Shown here piece by piece: positions 29,989 through 39,342 of a DNA stretch of 64,000 bases. How positions within the stretch are numbered: the first letter of the stretch is position 1; each line of letters starts with the position of its first letter. The position numbers were made by a program, and so were the translations under genes. The notes under the pieces are model-generated. The model saw only the letters and a program-made list of their open reading frames with translations. It made no database searches and was not told the DNA's origin. This DNA comes from Synechococcus sp. MW101C3 (GTDB taxonomy: Bacteria; Cyanobacteriota; Cyanobacteriia; PCC-6307; Cyanobiaceae), in assembly GCF_002252635.1 (NCBI RefSeq), contig NZ_NQKX01000007.1, positions 186,001-250,000 of the forward strand, in the 5' to 3' direction.

Positions 29989-30092
29989 CACCATTCGGCG
30001 CTGCTGAGAGGATGCAACTGTGCTGAGGGCATTCAACTCGGTTGACAGCGTTCAACCAAGAAGATTCCCCCTGGTGCCTCTCCCCGGCTGGA

Positions 30093-31730
30093 TCATCCCT
30101 GCAGCCGGGCGATGAGATGATCGCCCACCCGCAGGGCGTTAGCGATGGCGGTGAGCGAGGGATTCACCGCACCGATGCTGGGGAAGAAGCTGGTGTCCAC
30201 CACGTAGAGGTTATCGAGCTCGTGGGCTTTGCAATCAAGATCCAGCACCGAGGTGGTGGGATCGGTGCCGAAGCGGCAGGTGCCAGCCTGGTGGCCCACG
30301 GCGGCAATCGCCATGCTGGATTTCACGTAGATCTGCCGCTCCACCAGGTGATTCTTCAGATAGAGAGAATCCAGCAAGCCGCGAAGATTATGCTCAAGCT
30401 TGGCGCTGGCCGTCTGATTGTTGGGGGTGTAGGAGAGGGTGATCGCCCCCTCCTTGTTCACGGTGATGCGGTTCTCAGGGTCGGGGAGATCCTCGCTGCT
30501 CAGCCAGAAATCCAGTGCATGTTCCGCGATCTGGTCCATGCTCCAGCCGGGCATCAGGAAGGTTTCCAGTGGGGCATAGCCCTTCATGATCGTGCCGCTG
30601 GTCTTGCCGGTCATCTGGATGTTGCCCATCGGGTAGGGAAACGCCTCAGAGCCCAGATACCAGTCATTGATCGACACCGTTTTCTGAAACACGGTGGTGT
30701 TGGGTTCATGGGCCAGGGCCACGAGGGCCTTGCTGTTGTGGAACATGTAGTTGCGCCCCACCTGCCCCGAGCCATTGGCCAGGCCGGCCGGGTGGCGGTC
30801 GTTGGCAGACATCAGCAGCAGCCGGGCGCTGTTGGCGGCGCCGCAACTCACCACCACTACATCGGCGGAAAAGCGCATCGGCTCGCCATCGCGCAGAAGT
30901 TCCACCGCCGTGACCCGCCCACCACTGGCATCGGTGAGCAGCCGCTGCACATGGGCGCGGGTGAGCAGCGACACGTTCGCATCGGCCAAGGCCGGCCGAA
31001 TGCCCACCACGTCCGCATCGCCCTTGGCATGCACCAGGCACGGAAAGCCATCACAGCGGTTGCACTTGCGGCAACGGCTGAAGGGCAGGTTGGCCTCATC
31101 GAGCATCACCCCGCTGGGGGCGTGGAAGGGGCGCAGGCCGGCGGCACGCAGATCGTCGACCAGCTTCTGCATGCGCGGCTCATGGGCAATCGGCGGGTGG
31201 GGATAGGGGGCAGTGCGGCGGGGTTCGGTGGGATCTTCCCCCTGCTGGGCATGCACGTGGAACAGTTCTTCGGCGCGCTGGTAATAGGGCTCGAAGACGT
31301 CGTAAGGGAGGGGCCAGGCCGGTGAGATGCCGTCGTGGTGAATCAGCTCGCCGAAATCGGCCTCGCGCAGGCGGAAGTGGGCGGCCCCGTACATCTTGGT
31401 GGCGCCTCCCACCATGTAGTGGCTGCCGGGCTGAAAGGCCTTGCCGTGCTTGTCGTGCCAGGTGTCCGCAGACACATAGCGCCCCTGCTGAAACACCGCT
31501 TCGGCGCTCCAGTTCTGCGGTTCCTGGGGGAGCCAGTCGCCGCGTTCCAGCACCAGCACCTTGAGGCCGCTGCCAGCCAGGTGCCGCGCCAGGGTGCCGC
31601 CGCCGGCCCCACTGCCGATGATCAACACATCCACGTGGCTGCCATCCGGTGGATTCAGCTGCCCGGCACCAGGCAACGGGGCGAGGGTGATCGACGGGTC
31701 GATGATCCGGGCCGTTGGGGTGGCAGGCAT
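30093..31730 (-). CDS. GMC-family FAD-dependent oxidoreductase
   Basis: 545 residues. The N-terminal FAD fold is VLIIGSGAGGGTLARHLAGS, and an FAD/substrate-domain contact region follows with MVGGATKMYGAA. The C-terminal GMC signature VGHQAGTCRFG holds the His at the catalytic position, and GAVNPSLTAIANALRVGDHL closes the FAD site. A Cys pair cluster CRKCNRCDGFPC near residue 215 is notable and is typical of a subset of bacterial GMC enzymes that oxidise alcohols or sugars. It follows the GH63-like hydrolase gene on the same strand (51-bp gap), suggesting sequential action on a sugar-derived substrate. Confidence 0.87.
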   Translation of the reverse strand: MPATPTARIIDPSITLAPLPGAGQLNPPDGSHVDVLIIGSGAGGGTLARHLAGSGLKVLVLERGDWLPQEPQNWSAEAVFQQGRYVSADTWHDKHGKAFQPGSHYMVGGATKMYGAAHFRLREADFGELIHHDGISPAWPLPYDVFEPYYQRAEELFHVHAQQGEDPTEPRRTAPYPHPPIAHEPRMQKLVDDLRAAGLRPFHAPSGVMLDEANLPFSRCRKCNRCDGFPCLVHAKGDADVVGIRPALADANVSLLTRAHVQRLLTDASGGRVTAVELLRDGEPMRFSADVVVVSCGAANSARLLLMSANDRHPAGLANGSGQVGRNYMFHNSKALVALAHEPNTTVFQKTVSINDWYLGSEAFPYPMGNIQMTGKTSGTIMKGYAPLETFLMPGWSMDQIAEHALDFWLSSEDLPDPENRITVNKEGAITLSYTPNNQTASAKLEHNLRGLLDSLYLKNHLVERQIYVKSSMAIAAVGHQAGTCRFGTDPTTSVLDLDCKAHELDNLYVVDTSFFPSIGAVNPSLTAIANALRVGDHLIARLQG

Positions 31731-31781
31731 GGCGGAAGGGTGGCGGCGGAACAGAGGGGAAGGCAGAGACAGGTGCTGCGA

Positions 31782-34445
31782 TCAGGGCACTGGATATTGG
31801 GAGAGTTGGTTGATCATCTTGCAGACGATCGCACTCCAGCCGGTCTGGTGGCTGGCGCCCACCCCACGGCCATTGTCGCCATGGAAATACTCATGAAACT
31901 GGATCAGATCACGCCAATGGGGGTTGTGCTGAAACAGGTCCACATCCCCGAGGAAGGCGCGCCGGCCCTGGCTGTCACGGCGGAAAAGATTCACCAGCCG
32001 CTGCTCCAGCTTCAATGACACATCCCAGAGGCTGAGCCATACGCCAGAGCCGGTGGGGAACTCCACCGTGAAGCTGTCGCCATAAAAATGGCCGAATTTC
32101 TGCAGAGATTCGATCAACAGATAATTAAGCGGCATCCACACCGGCCCACGCCAGTTGGAGTTGCCACCGAACATGGCCACCGGGCTGTCCGCCGGTGAAT
32201 AGGAGAGGCAATCTGATTCACTGCCTTCGGTGTAGCAGAAGGGTGCGGTTTCATACACCTTCGACAGAGAGCGGATGCCGTAGGGAGAAAGGAATTCCGT
32301 CTCATCGAACAGCCGCTCACAGATGCGGCGCAGCCGATCTTCCGGCACCAGGGAAAACAGCAGCCGGTCGTTGTGGCGCCGGCCCAGGTGCGTTTCCACC
32401 CAGGAGGGAGAGGTGCGCTCGTGGGTGTACCACGCCATGCTGTTCTTCACATCCAGCACCGGCAGACGTTCCAGCGTTTCCTGATCGAAACTGGCCACCG
32501 CCAGCAGGGGAATCAGGCCAGCAATCGAGCGGCTGCGCAGGAAATCAGTGCTTCCATCGGGCCGCTTGATCACGTCGTAGTAGAAGCCATCCTGCTCATC
32601 CCAGTTCAGAAACTCGTTGTCTGTGGGGGTGTTGAGCGTGAGGTTGAGCTGCACGAAGTCGTAGACAAAACGCTCGCACAGATCCGCATACTCCGGTTCA
32701 CGCACACTCAGCTCCACGCTGATGTTGAGCAGATTCAGGCTCAGCGACGCCATCCAGGCGATGCCATCGCTTTCTCCGATGTGGCTGCCATCGGCGAGCG
32801 GAAAGCGGCGATCGAACACGGCAATGTTATCCAGACCGAGGAATCCACCCTCGAAGACGTTGTCGCCCGAACGATCGTTGCGGTTGGCCCACCAGCCGTA
32901 TTCCAGCAACAGCTTGCGCAGTGCCGCCCGCAGAAAGGGCATGTCCGGTTCACCGTTCTGCTTGCGGTCGATCTGATACACACGCATCGCCGCCCAGGCA
33001 CCGATCGGTGGGTTCGGATCGGAGAGCGCCCATTCGTAGGCAGGGGTCTGGGCGTTGGGCGCCGTGAAGCGGGGGCTGCGCAGCAGCATGCACTGCTCCT
33101 TGGCGGTGGCCGGATCGAAGCCGGCGAAGGCCACGGCATGCACCATCAGATCCCACTGGCAGAAATAGGGGTATTCCCATGAATCGGGCATGGAGATCAC
33201 ATCTTCCACATGCAGACGGCGCCAGGCCGCATTGGCGCTCCTGAAGCGCTCCGGCGGCGGCACCGGCTGGCCCGGATCCCCCTCCAGCCAGCGTTTCACG
33301 TCCCAGCTGTAGTACTTCTTGCACCACAGCAATCCGGCGGCGCCTGCGAGGTGAATGCGGCGGTCGTCGGCTTCCAGCCCCGGCACGCAGTGCTCGAAGT
33401 AGGCCCTCCATTCCTGCACGCGTGCCTGATGGGTGGCCTCGAACGCCGCGCCGAACGCCGCCGGCTGCTCGCCCGCCCACAGGCGCAGGTCCACCACCCA
33501 GGTCTCCCCCGGGGCCAGTGTGCGGCGCAGCAGGCGGGCTGCCTTGGTGCCCCGCTGGGCGGGGTTGATGGCTCCCTCCTCCCCCTCCACCACATACCGG
33601 TGAAAGCCGTCCTTCTGATACGGCCGCTGGTTGGGCTGGCGGAACAGGCGCTCGGTGTTGGTCTCGTTGTCGGTGAAGATCCAGGGGCCAGGCTCGGCGC
33701 AGGCCAGCCGGTACGACCCGAGGCCGGGCAGCACAGGGGTGCGCAGCAGATCCCCTTCAAGCTCCAGCGGCTGCTCGAGCGCGCCCGCATAGCCCCAGCT
33801 CCAGGTGTTGCGCAACCACAGGGTGGGCAGGAGGGTGAGCGGGGCAGGATCGGGGCCTCGGTTGGTGAGGCGCAAGCGGATCAGCAGGTCGTCGGCCGCC
33901 GCCTTCGCGTACTCCACCTCCACATCGAAGTAACGGTCGTCGTCGAACAGCCCGGTGTCGACCAGCTCGTACTCCGCGCTTTCGCGCCCGCGCCGCCCGT
34001 TCTCGTGGATCAGGTGGTCGTAGGGGAAGCAGCGCTGGGGGTACTTGTAGAGCCCCCGCATGAAGCTGTGGGTGGGGGTGTTGGCCAGGTGAAAGGTGTA
34101 GTCCTTGATGTCTTCGCCGTGGTTGCCTTCCGGGTTGCCCAGCCCGAAGGGCCGCTCCTTGAGGATGGGATCGAGGCCGTTCCAGAGCGCCACCGAAAAG
34201 CAGAGGCGGGCGTGCTCGTCGCAGAGGCCCAACAGGCCGTCCTCCCCCCAGCGGTACACGCGCGAGCGGGCGTGGTCGTGCGGGAAGGAGCGCCAGGCAT
34301 CGCCGTCGGCGGAGTAGTCCTCCCGCACCGTGCCCCACTGACGATCAGGTAGGTAGCTGCCCCAGAGCGCCCAGGGCACCAGCCCCTGATCCCGTTCGGC
34401 CATGCGGCGCCGTTCGGCGAACTCGATGGCGTCGCGGTCGGGCAT
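31782..34445 (-). CDS. GH63/MGH-like glycoside hydrolase
   Basis: 887 residues, a large cytosolic-looking protein without a signal peptide. The middle and C-terminal halves form an (alpha/alpha)6-barrel of the GH63/mannosyl- or glucosylglycerate-hydrolase type. WDLMVHAVAFAGFDP, NVFEGGFLGLDNI, FLNWDEQDGFYYDV and NWRGPVWMPLNYLLIESLQ are recognisable. LRSRSIAGLIPLLAVASF and GDVDLFQHNPHWRDL fit the C-terminus. The N-terminal ~250 residues are a beta-rich domain. Substrate is unproven; glucosylglycerate/glucosylglycerol-type compatible solutes would suit a salt-exposed cyanobacterium but this is inference. Likely operon with the GMC gene. Confidence 0.8.
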   Translation of the reverse strand: MPDRDAIEFAERRRMAERDQGLVPWALWGSYLPDRQWGTVREDYSADGDAWRSFPHDHARSRVYRWGEDGLLGLCDEHARLCFSVALWNGLDPILKERPFGLGNPEGNHGEDIKDYTFHLANTPTHSFMRGLYKYPQRCFPYDHLIHENGRRGRESAEYELVDTGLFDDDRYFDVEVEYAKAAADDLLIRLRLTNRGPDPAPLTLLPTLWLRNTWSWGYAGALEQPLELEGDLLRTPVLPGLGSYRLACAEPGPWIFTDNETNTERLFRQPNQRPYQKDGFHRYVVEGEEGAINPAQRGTKAARLLRRTLAPGETWVVDLRLWAGEQPAAFGAAFEATHQARVQEWRAYFEHCVPGLEADDRRIHLAGAAGLLWCKKYYSWDVKRWLEGDPGQPVPPPERFRSANAAWRRLHVEDVISMPDSWEYPYFCQWDLMVHAVAFAGFDPATAKEQCMLLRSPRFTAPNAQTPAYEWALSDPNPPIGAWAAMRVYQIDRKQNGEPDMPFLRAALRKLLLEYGWWANRNDRSGDNVFEGGFLGLDNIAVFDRRFPLADGSHIGESDGIAWMASLSLNLLNISVELSVREPEYADLCERFVYDFVQLNLTLNTPTDNEFLNWDEQDGFYYDVIKRPDGSTDFLRSRSIAGLIPLLAVASFDQETLERLPVLDVKNSMAWYTHERTSPSWVETHLGRRHNDRLLFSLVPEDRLRRICERLFDETEFLSPYGIRSLSKVYETAPFCYTEGSESDCLSYSPADSPVAMFGGNSNWRGPVWMPLNYLLIESLQKFGHFYGDSFTVEFPTGSGVWLSLWDVSLKLEQRLVNLFRRDSQGRRAFLGDVDLFQHNPHWRDLIQFHEYFHGDNGRGVGASHQTGWSAIVCKMINQLSQYPVP

Positions 34446-34509
34446 CAGCGCGTGATCAACACCTGGCCATCCTGGCCGGGTTCGGCGGTTCCGCAGGCCG
34501 CTCTGTGCG

Positions 34510-34956
34510 TTAGCCCACCATCAGGCCGCCGTCTTCACTGAGGCATTCCTGCCAGCTGCGCAGATCGAAGAGCAGTTCCTCGAGCGTGAGCACGGCCAGT
34601 TCCTGCTCCAGCGCCCGCTGCAGACGCCGCACCAGAGCCTGGGCCACCTGCTCGCCCGCCAGTGCCGGGTCGCTGGCTGTAGCCGCCGCCGGCCCCAGAG
34701 CTGGATCAGCCTGCACGGCTTGCAGCACGGTGGCGACAGGAATCGCCGCCGGTACCCGCCGCAGGCGGTAGCCGCCGCTGCGGCCCCGGCGCGCCTCCAC
34801 CAGATCGGCTCGCCGCAACTGCAGCAGAAGTTGCTCCAGCATCGGGGCCGGAATCGACTGAGCGGCGGCGATCTGCGTCACCGAGCGCCAGGCGCCCGGC
34901 TCCCTGGCCAGCTCCAGCAGCGCCTTGAGCGCCTGCAGGCCGCGGCGCTTGATCAA
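34510..34956 (-). CDS. Rrf2-family transcriptional regulator lacking Fe-S cysteines
   Basis: 148 residues. The TTG start at 34956 overlaps the ubiD stop (TTGA). The N-terminus is an Rrf2-type winged helix: ALKALLELA, IAAAQSIPAPMLEQLLLQLRRADLVEARRGRSGGYRL. The three-Cys iron-sulfur motif used by IscR, NsrR and RirA is absent: only one Cys occurs, near the C-terminus. It therefore probably does not sense through a canonical cluster. Coupled to ubiD, it may control that operon or sit there passively. Cyanobacterial Rrf2-like proteins are often of this cluster-free kind. Confidence 0.8.
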   Translation of the reverse strand: MIKRRGLQALKALLELAREPGAWRSVTQIAAAQSIPAPMLEQLLLQLRRADLVEARRGRSGGYRLRRVPAAIPVATVLQAVQADPALGPAAATASDPALAGEQVAQALVRRLQRALEQELAVLTLEELLFDLRSWQECLSEDGGLMVG

Positions 34957-36515
34957 CGCCGCGCCGCCAGACGCTCCAGCACGTTCTCGAGGGTGTAGCC
35001 GAACAGGGTGGGATCCGGTTCGGTGGCGTCGATGTCGGCCAGGCCCAGCTCCTGCCAGCGGGCATCGAGCCGATCTTCGATCGCCGCCGGCCGGCGGAGC
35101 GGTTCGCCCCAGTCGTGGCGCTTTTCCGGCCCGACCTTGGTGGTGGCATCGATCGCCAGACGGCCGCCCAGCCCCAGACGCTCGCTGGCGAAATCCAGCG
35201 TGTCGAACGGGGTGTCCTCCAGCACGAACAGATCGCGCTGGGGATCCACCTGGGCACTGATGGCCCAGATCACCTGGCGCGGGTCGCGGATGTTGATCGA
35301 CTTGTCGACCACCACCACGAACTTGGTGTAGGTGAACTGGGGCAGGACGGTCCAGAAGGCCATCGCCGCCCGCTTCGCCTGGCCGGGATAGGCCTTGTCG
35401 ATCGAGAGCACAGCCAGCTTGTAGCTGAGCCCTTCCATCGGCAGGAAGAAATCGATGATCTCGGGCACCTGTTGCCGCAGGATCGGCGTGTAGATGCGGT
35501 TGAGCGCGATCGCCAGCATCGCCTCCTCCTTTGGCGGGCGGCCGCTGAAGGTGGTGAGGAACACCGGGTTCCGGCGCTGGGTCATGCACTGGAAGCGCAC
35601 CAGCGGTGACGCCTCGACGCCGCCGTAGAAGCCCATGTGATCACCGAAGGGGCCGTCGGGCAGTTCCTCGCCGGGGGTGATCGTGCCCTCCAGCACCACT
35701 TCGCTGTGGCTGGGCACCTCCAGGTTCACTGTTTTGCACTTGGCCAGCCGCACCCCTTCGCCGGCGTAGATGCCGGCGAACAGCCATTCGGAGAGCTGCA
35801 CCGGGATCGGGGTGGCGGCGGCCATCACCAGCAGGGGGTGCACGCCGATCGCCACGGCCACCTCCAGGGGCTTGCCCATGGCCGCCGCCTTGCGCAGGTG
35901 GCGGGCACCGCCACGCACGCTCAGCCAGTGCACCGTCATGGTGTTCACCGACTGGCGCTGCAGCCGGTAGACACCCACGTTGGGCACGCCCGTTTCCGGG
36001 TCCTTGGTGATCACCAGGCCGAGCGTGATCACCCCGCCGGCATCGCCGGGCCAGGGGCGCAGCAGCGGCAGGCTGTCGAGGTTCACGTTCTCCCCCTTGA
36101 ACACCTGCTGGTGGCAGGGCGGCAGCAGGTCGAGGTCGGGGCGGGCCTTCACCACATCCCAGAGCACCCCGCCGAAGCGCACCGCCTCGCGCAGCCCCTT
36201 CGGCGGCCGGGGCTGCTGCAACAGGGCCAGCCGCGCACCGAGATCCTCCAGCTCTTCGGCCGACTCCAGGCCCATGCTCCACACCACCCGCTGCACGGTG
36301 CCGAGCAGGTTCACAGCCACCGGCATCGGGCTGCCGATCACGTTCTCGAACAGCAGGCCGGGGCCCCCGCGGGCCAGCACCCGGTCGGCGATGGCAGCCA
36401 GTTCCTGGTCGGGGTCGACGGGGGCTGTGATGCGCCGCAGCTGGCCGCGCTGCTCCAGTAGCGACAGAAAGCCCCGCAGATCTCTGGTGGAACTCCGCGG
36501 CAGCGTGGCCGTCAT
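34953..36515 (-). CDS. ubiD: UbiD-family decarboxylase
   Basis: 520 residues. UbiD enzymes use prenylated FMN (made by UbiX) for reversible (de)carboxylation of aromatic or unsaturated acids. In cyanobacteria the homologue is linked to plastoquinone synthesis through 4-hydroxybenzoate intermediates. Family motifs include NVGVYRLQ, the metal/prFMN region GPFGDHMGFYGG and ITPGEELPDGPFGDH, with conserved Glu/Arg-containing segments such as EIIDFFLPMEG. No ubiX lies in the window. It shares the TTGA overlap with the Rrf2 gene and diverges from comB across 45 bp. Confidence 0.9.
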   Translation of the reverse strand: MTATLPRSSTRDLRGFLSLLEQRGQLRRITAPVDPDQELAAIADRVLARGGPGLLFENVIGSPMPVAVNLLGTVQRVVWSMGLESAEELEDLGARLALLQQPRPPKGLREAVRFGGVLWDVVKARPDLDLLPPCHQQVFKGENVNLDSLPLLRPWPGDAGGVITLGLVITKDPETGVPNVGVYRLQRQSVNTMTVHWLSVRGGARHLRKAAAMGKPLEVAVAIGVHPLLVMAAATPIPVQLSEWLFAGIYAGEGVRLAKCKTVNLEVPSHSEVVLEGTITPGEELPDGPFGDHMGFYGGVEASPLVRFQCMTQRRNPVFLTTFSGRPPKEEAMLAIALNRIYTPILRQQVPEIIDFFLPMEGLSYKLAVLSIDKAYPGQAKRAAMAFWTVLPQFTYTKFVVVVDKSINIRDPRQVIWAISAQVDPQRDLFVLEDTPFDTLDFASERLGLGGRLAIDATTKVGPEKRHDWGEPLRRPAAIEDRLDARWQELGLADIDATEPDPTLFGYTLENVLERLAARR

Positions 36516-36560
36516 TGAGTGGGTCCTGAGCGTCGCTGCCTACTGTGACGCACGCGACCC

Positions 36561-37331
36561 GTGCCCTGCGCCGTGCAGATCCATACCTTCCACACCTCCG
36601 AAGATGTGCCAGACCGCGGCCCTGGAGCAGCGGCGGCGGGCCCGGATGCGGCCGTGGTGATCGACGTGCTGCGCGCCACCACCACGATCGCCTGGGCACT
36701 CCAGAACGGCGCCGAGGCGGTGCAGGCGTTCGCCGATCTCGACAGCCTCAAGGCCGCGGCCGCGGCCTGGCCGGCCGCGCAACGGCTCACAGCCGGCGAA
36801 CGGGGCGGCGCCCGGGTGGAGGGCTTCGATCTCGGCAACTCCCCCCTGGCCGTCACGCCGGCGCTGGTGGCGGGCAAGCGCATCTTCATGAGCACCACCA
36901 ACGGCACCCGCTCGCTCGACAAGGTGCGCACTGTGCCCCTGCTGCTGACCGCCTGCCTGCCCAACCGCGCGGCAGTGGCGGCGCGGCTGCTGGAGCGGCA
37001 ATGCGAGCAGGTGTGGATCGTGGGCAGCGGCTGGGAGGGCTCCTACTCGCTGGAAGACACCCTGGCGGCTGGCGCGGTGGCCCAGGCGGCGATGGATGCC
37101 GCAGCCGCTGGCGGCCGGTCGGTGGAGGCGGGCAATGACGAGATGGTGGCGGCGCTGGCGCTCTGGCAGCAGTGGCGCCACGATCCCGAAGGCTGCCTGC
37201 GTACCGCCAGCCATGGCCGGCGGCTGATCGGCCTGGGCGATCACGACGATGATTTCCGCTGCTGCGCCAGCGTGGATTCGCTTGAGATCGTGCCGATGCA
37301 GGCCGAGCCAGGCGTACTCAAAGCCAGCTGA
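36561..37331 (+). CDS. comB: 2-phosphosulfolactate phosphatase
   Basis: 256 residues from a GTG. The ComB family dephosphorylates (R)-2-phospho-3-sulfolactate (coenzyme M pathway in archaea); cyanobacteria lack CoM, so here the role is probably sulfolactate production or another phosphatase activity. Visible signatures are [16 protein letters not shown] (active-site DVLRATT), [12 protein letters not shown]-like [11 protein letters not shown] and [14 protein letters not shown]-terminal [15 protein letters not shown] also matches. It is divergent from ubiD and about 70 bp upstream of the nitrilase-family gene. Confidence 0.88.
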   Translation: MPCAVQIHTFHTSEDVPDRGPGAAAAGPDAAVVIDVLRATTTIAWALQNGAEAVQAFADLDSLKAAAAAWPAAQRLTAGERGGARVEGFDLGNSPLAVTPALVAGKRIFMSTTNGTRSLDKVRTVPLLLTACLPNRAAVAARLLERQCEQVWIVGSGWEGSYSLEDTLAAGAVAQAAMDAAAAGGRSVEAGNDEMVAALALWQQWRHDPEGCLRTASHGRRLIGLGDHDDDFRCCASVDSLEIVPMQAEPGVLKAS

Positions 37332-37402
37332 AGCCGGCACCCCGCCCCGTTCCGGCGCCGGAAGGCAGCTCCCTTACAGTTCCGCCGACCTCTTCCCTGC
37401 TC

Positions 37403-38224
37403 ATGGTGACGAGCTTCCTGGCCGCTGCTCTGCAACTCACCAGCACGCCCGATCCGGAGTCCAATTTCGCGGCCGCCGAGGAGCTGATCGATCTGGCGGC
37501 CCGGCGCGGCGCCGATCTGGTGGGGCTGCCCGAGAACTTCGCCTTCATGGGCAACGACGAGCGGCGGCTGGAGCTGGCGGGCAGCCTGGCCGAACGTTGC
37601 AGCCGCTTTCTGGTGACGATGGCGCGGCGCTACCAGGTGACTCTGCTGGGCGGCGGCTATCCGGTGCCGGCCGGGGAGCGGGCCACCTTCAACCGCGCAG
37701 AGCTGGTGGGCACCGAAGGCCAGCTGCTGGCCCGCTACGACAAGATCCACCTGTTCGACGTGGATCTTCCCGATGGCAACACCTATCGGGAGTCGGGAAC
37801 GGTCAAAGCGGGCGAAACCTTGCCGCCGGTGGTGGATGTGCCGGGCCTGTGCCGCATCGGACTTTCGATCTGTTACGACGTCCGCTTTCCCGAGCTCTAC
37901 CGCCACCTAGCCGGTGCTGGTGCCGAACTCATCATGATTCCGGCCGCCTTCACCGCCTTCACCGGCAAGGACCACTGGCAGGTGCTGCTGCAGGCGCGGG
38001 CGATCGAGAACACGGCCTACGTGATGGCACCGGCCCAGACCGGCCTGCACTACGGCCGCAGGCAGAGCCATGGCCACGCCCTGGTGATCGACCCATGGGG
38101 CACGGTGCTGGCGGATGCGGGAATTTCCCCCGGGCTGGCGGTGGCGCCGGTCGACCCTGATCATGGCCAACGGGTTCGCACCCAGATGCCGAGCCTGAAC
38201 CACCGCCGTCCTTCGCTGTTCTGA
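37403..38224 (+). CDS. Carbon-nitrogen hydrolase (nitrilase superfamily, Nit1/omega-amidase-like)
   Basis: 273 residues. The Glu-Lys-Cys triad is visible: Glu in GLPENFAF (about 45), Lys in YDKIHLFDVDLP (about 113), Cys in GLSICYDVRFPELYR (about 157). Sequence around the triad resembles the Nit/omega-amidase branch, which repairs deaminated glutathione or hydrolyses alpha-keto-omega-amides. That assignment is by similarity only. The amidase reading frame begins within its stop codon region, suggesting translational coupling. Confidence 0.88.
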   Translation: MVTSFLAAALQLTSTPDPESNFAAAEELIDLAARRGADLVGLPENFAFMGNDERRLELAGSLAERCSRFLVTMARRYQVTLLGGGYPVPAGERATFNRAELVGTEGQLLARYDKIHLFDVDLPDGNTYRESGTVKAGETLPPVVDVPGLCRIGLSICYDVRFPELYRHLAGAGAELIMIPAAFTAFTGKDHWQVLLQARAIENTAYVMAPAQTGLHYGRRQSHGHALVIDPWGTVLADAGISPGLAVAPVDPDHGQRVRTQMPSLNHRRPSLF

Positions 38225-39342
38225 CCCTGGGGAAGCCCTGCCCGTCACTGCTCACCACGCTGCGGGCGTCGTGCCGCGCGATCGCCCTCGCCACGCTCGC
38301 GCCGTCTGCCCTGCTGCTGGCCTCTCTGCCGGCCCACGCCGCCAGCGCCCTGGCCGCCTGGCGCGTCAGCCGGGATGGGGTGCTTGAGCTGCGCACCTCG
38401 CCCTCAATCTCCCTGCAGGCCTTCTACGAAAGCGGCAGGGGCGCCCAGGGTCCTCGGGTGTGGATCGACCTCCCCGGCGCCCCGGTGCGGCCTCGCACCC
38501 TGCGCGGCAGCGGCGCCCTGCGCGAGGTGCGCATCGGCAAGCCCGATCCCGGCACCACCCGCCTTGTGCTCGAATTCGCCCCAGGCACCCAGCTCGATCC
38601 GCGCAACATGCGCCTGGTGGGCACCGCCCGCGACCGCTGGCGCCTCGAGCTGACCGGGCTGGGCTCCAACCGGCTGATCTCCACCCTCGGCGAAGGCAAC
38701 GTGGAGGTGGCAGGCGGAGGCTGGGTACGGCCGACTCCCTTCGGCGGCAGCCGCCCCCTCCCCTCCACCGGCGGCATGCCCGCAGTGCCGCGCGGCCGCT
38801 TCCGGGTGGTGATCGATCCAGGCCACGGCGGACCCGACCCGGGCGCCGTGGGCATCGGCGGGCTGCGGGAAACCGATGTGGTGCTCGACATCTCGTTGCA
38901 GGTGGCCCAGCTTCTGCAGAGCAAGGGTGTGCAGGTGGTGCTGACGCGCACCTCCGAAATCGACGTCGACCTGCCGCCGCGGGTGGCGCTGGCGAACAGC
39001 AGCGGTGCCCAGGCTTTCCTCAGCATCCACGCCAACGCCCTGAGCATGGCCCGGCCGGATGTGAACGGCATCGAAACCTTCTACTTCCAGGGCGCGCAGT
39101 CGCGGGCGCTTGCGGAGGCCGTGCAGGAGGAGATGCTGCGGGTTTCACCCGGCAGCCCCGACCGCGGCGTCAAGACCGGCCGCTTCTTCGTGATCCGCCG
39201 GACGGTGATGCCCGCGGCGCTGGCGGAAACCGGCTTCGTGACAGGCGATCTGGATTCTCCCCGGCTGGCGGATGCGGGACACCGCCAGCGGCTGGCCCAG
39301 GCCATCACCCGCGGCATCCTGCGTTACCTGGGGGGCGGATGA
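38221..39342 (+). CDS. N-acetylmuramoyl-L-alanine amidase (AMIN + Amidase_3), start codon probably non-canonical
   Basis: It cleaves the lactyl-peptide bond of peptidoglycan in the periplasm. From CTG 38221 the frame gives 373 residues: a signal peptide (basic residues, LATLAPSALLLASLPAHA, cut near AHA-AS), an AMIN-type domain (about 45-155) and a zinc Amidase_3 domain (about 197-372). The zinc and catalytic set is complete: DPGHGG, GLRETDVVLDIS, SIHANA and LAETGFV. The first ATG/GTG/TTG codon in this frame (GTG 38380) would delete the signal peptide. The CTG overlaps the upstream stop (CTGA), the same geometry as the ATGA/GTGA overlaps elsewhere. The murI start overlaps its stop. Confidence 0.85.
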   Translation: MTLGKPCPSLLTTLRASCRAIALATLAPSALLLASLPAHAASALAAWRVSRDGVLELRTSPSISLQAFYESGRGAQGPRVWIDLPGAPVRPRTLRGSGALREVRIGKPDPGTTRLVLEFAPGTQLDPRNMRLVGTARDRWRLELTGLGSNRLISTLGEGNVEVAGGGWVRPTPFGGSRPLPSTGGMPAVPRGRFRVVIDPGHGGPDPGAVGIGGLRETDVVLDISLQVAQLLQSKGVQVVLTRTSEIDVDLPPRVALANSSGAQAFLSIHANALSMARPDVNGIETFYFQGAQSRALAEAVQEEMLRVSPGSPDRGVKTGRFFVIRRTVMPAALAETGFVTGDLDSPRLADAGHRQRLAQAITRGILRYLGGG

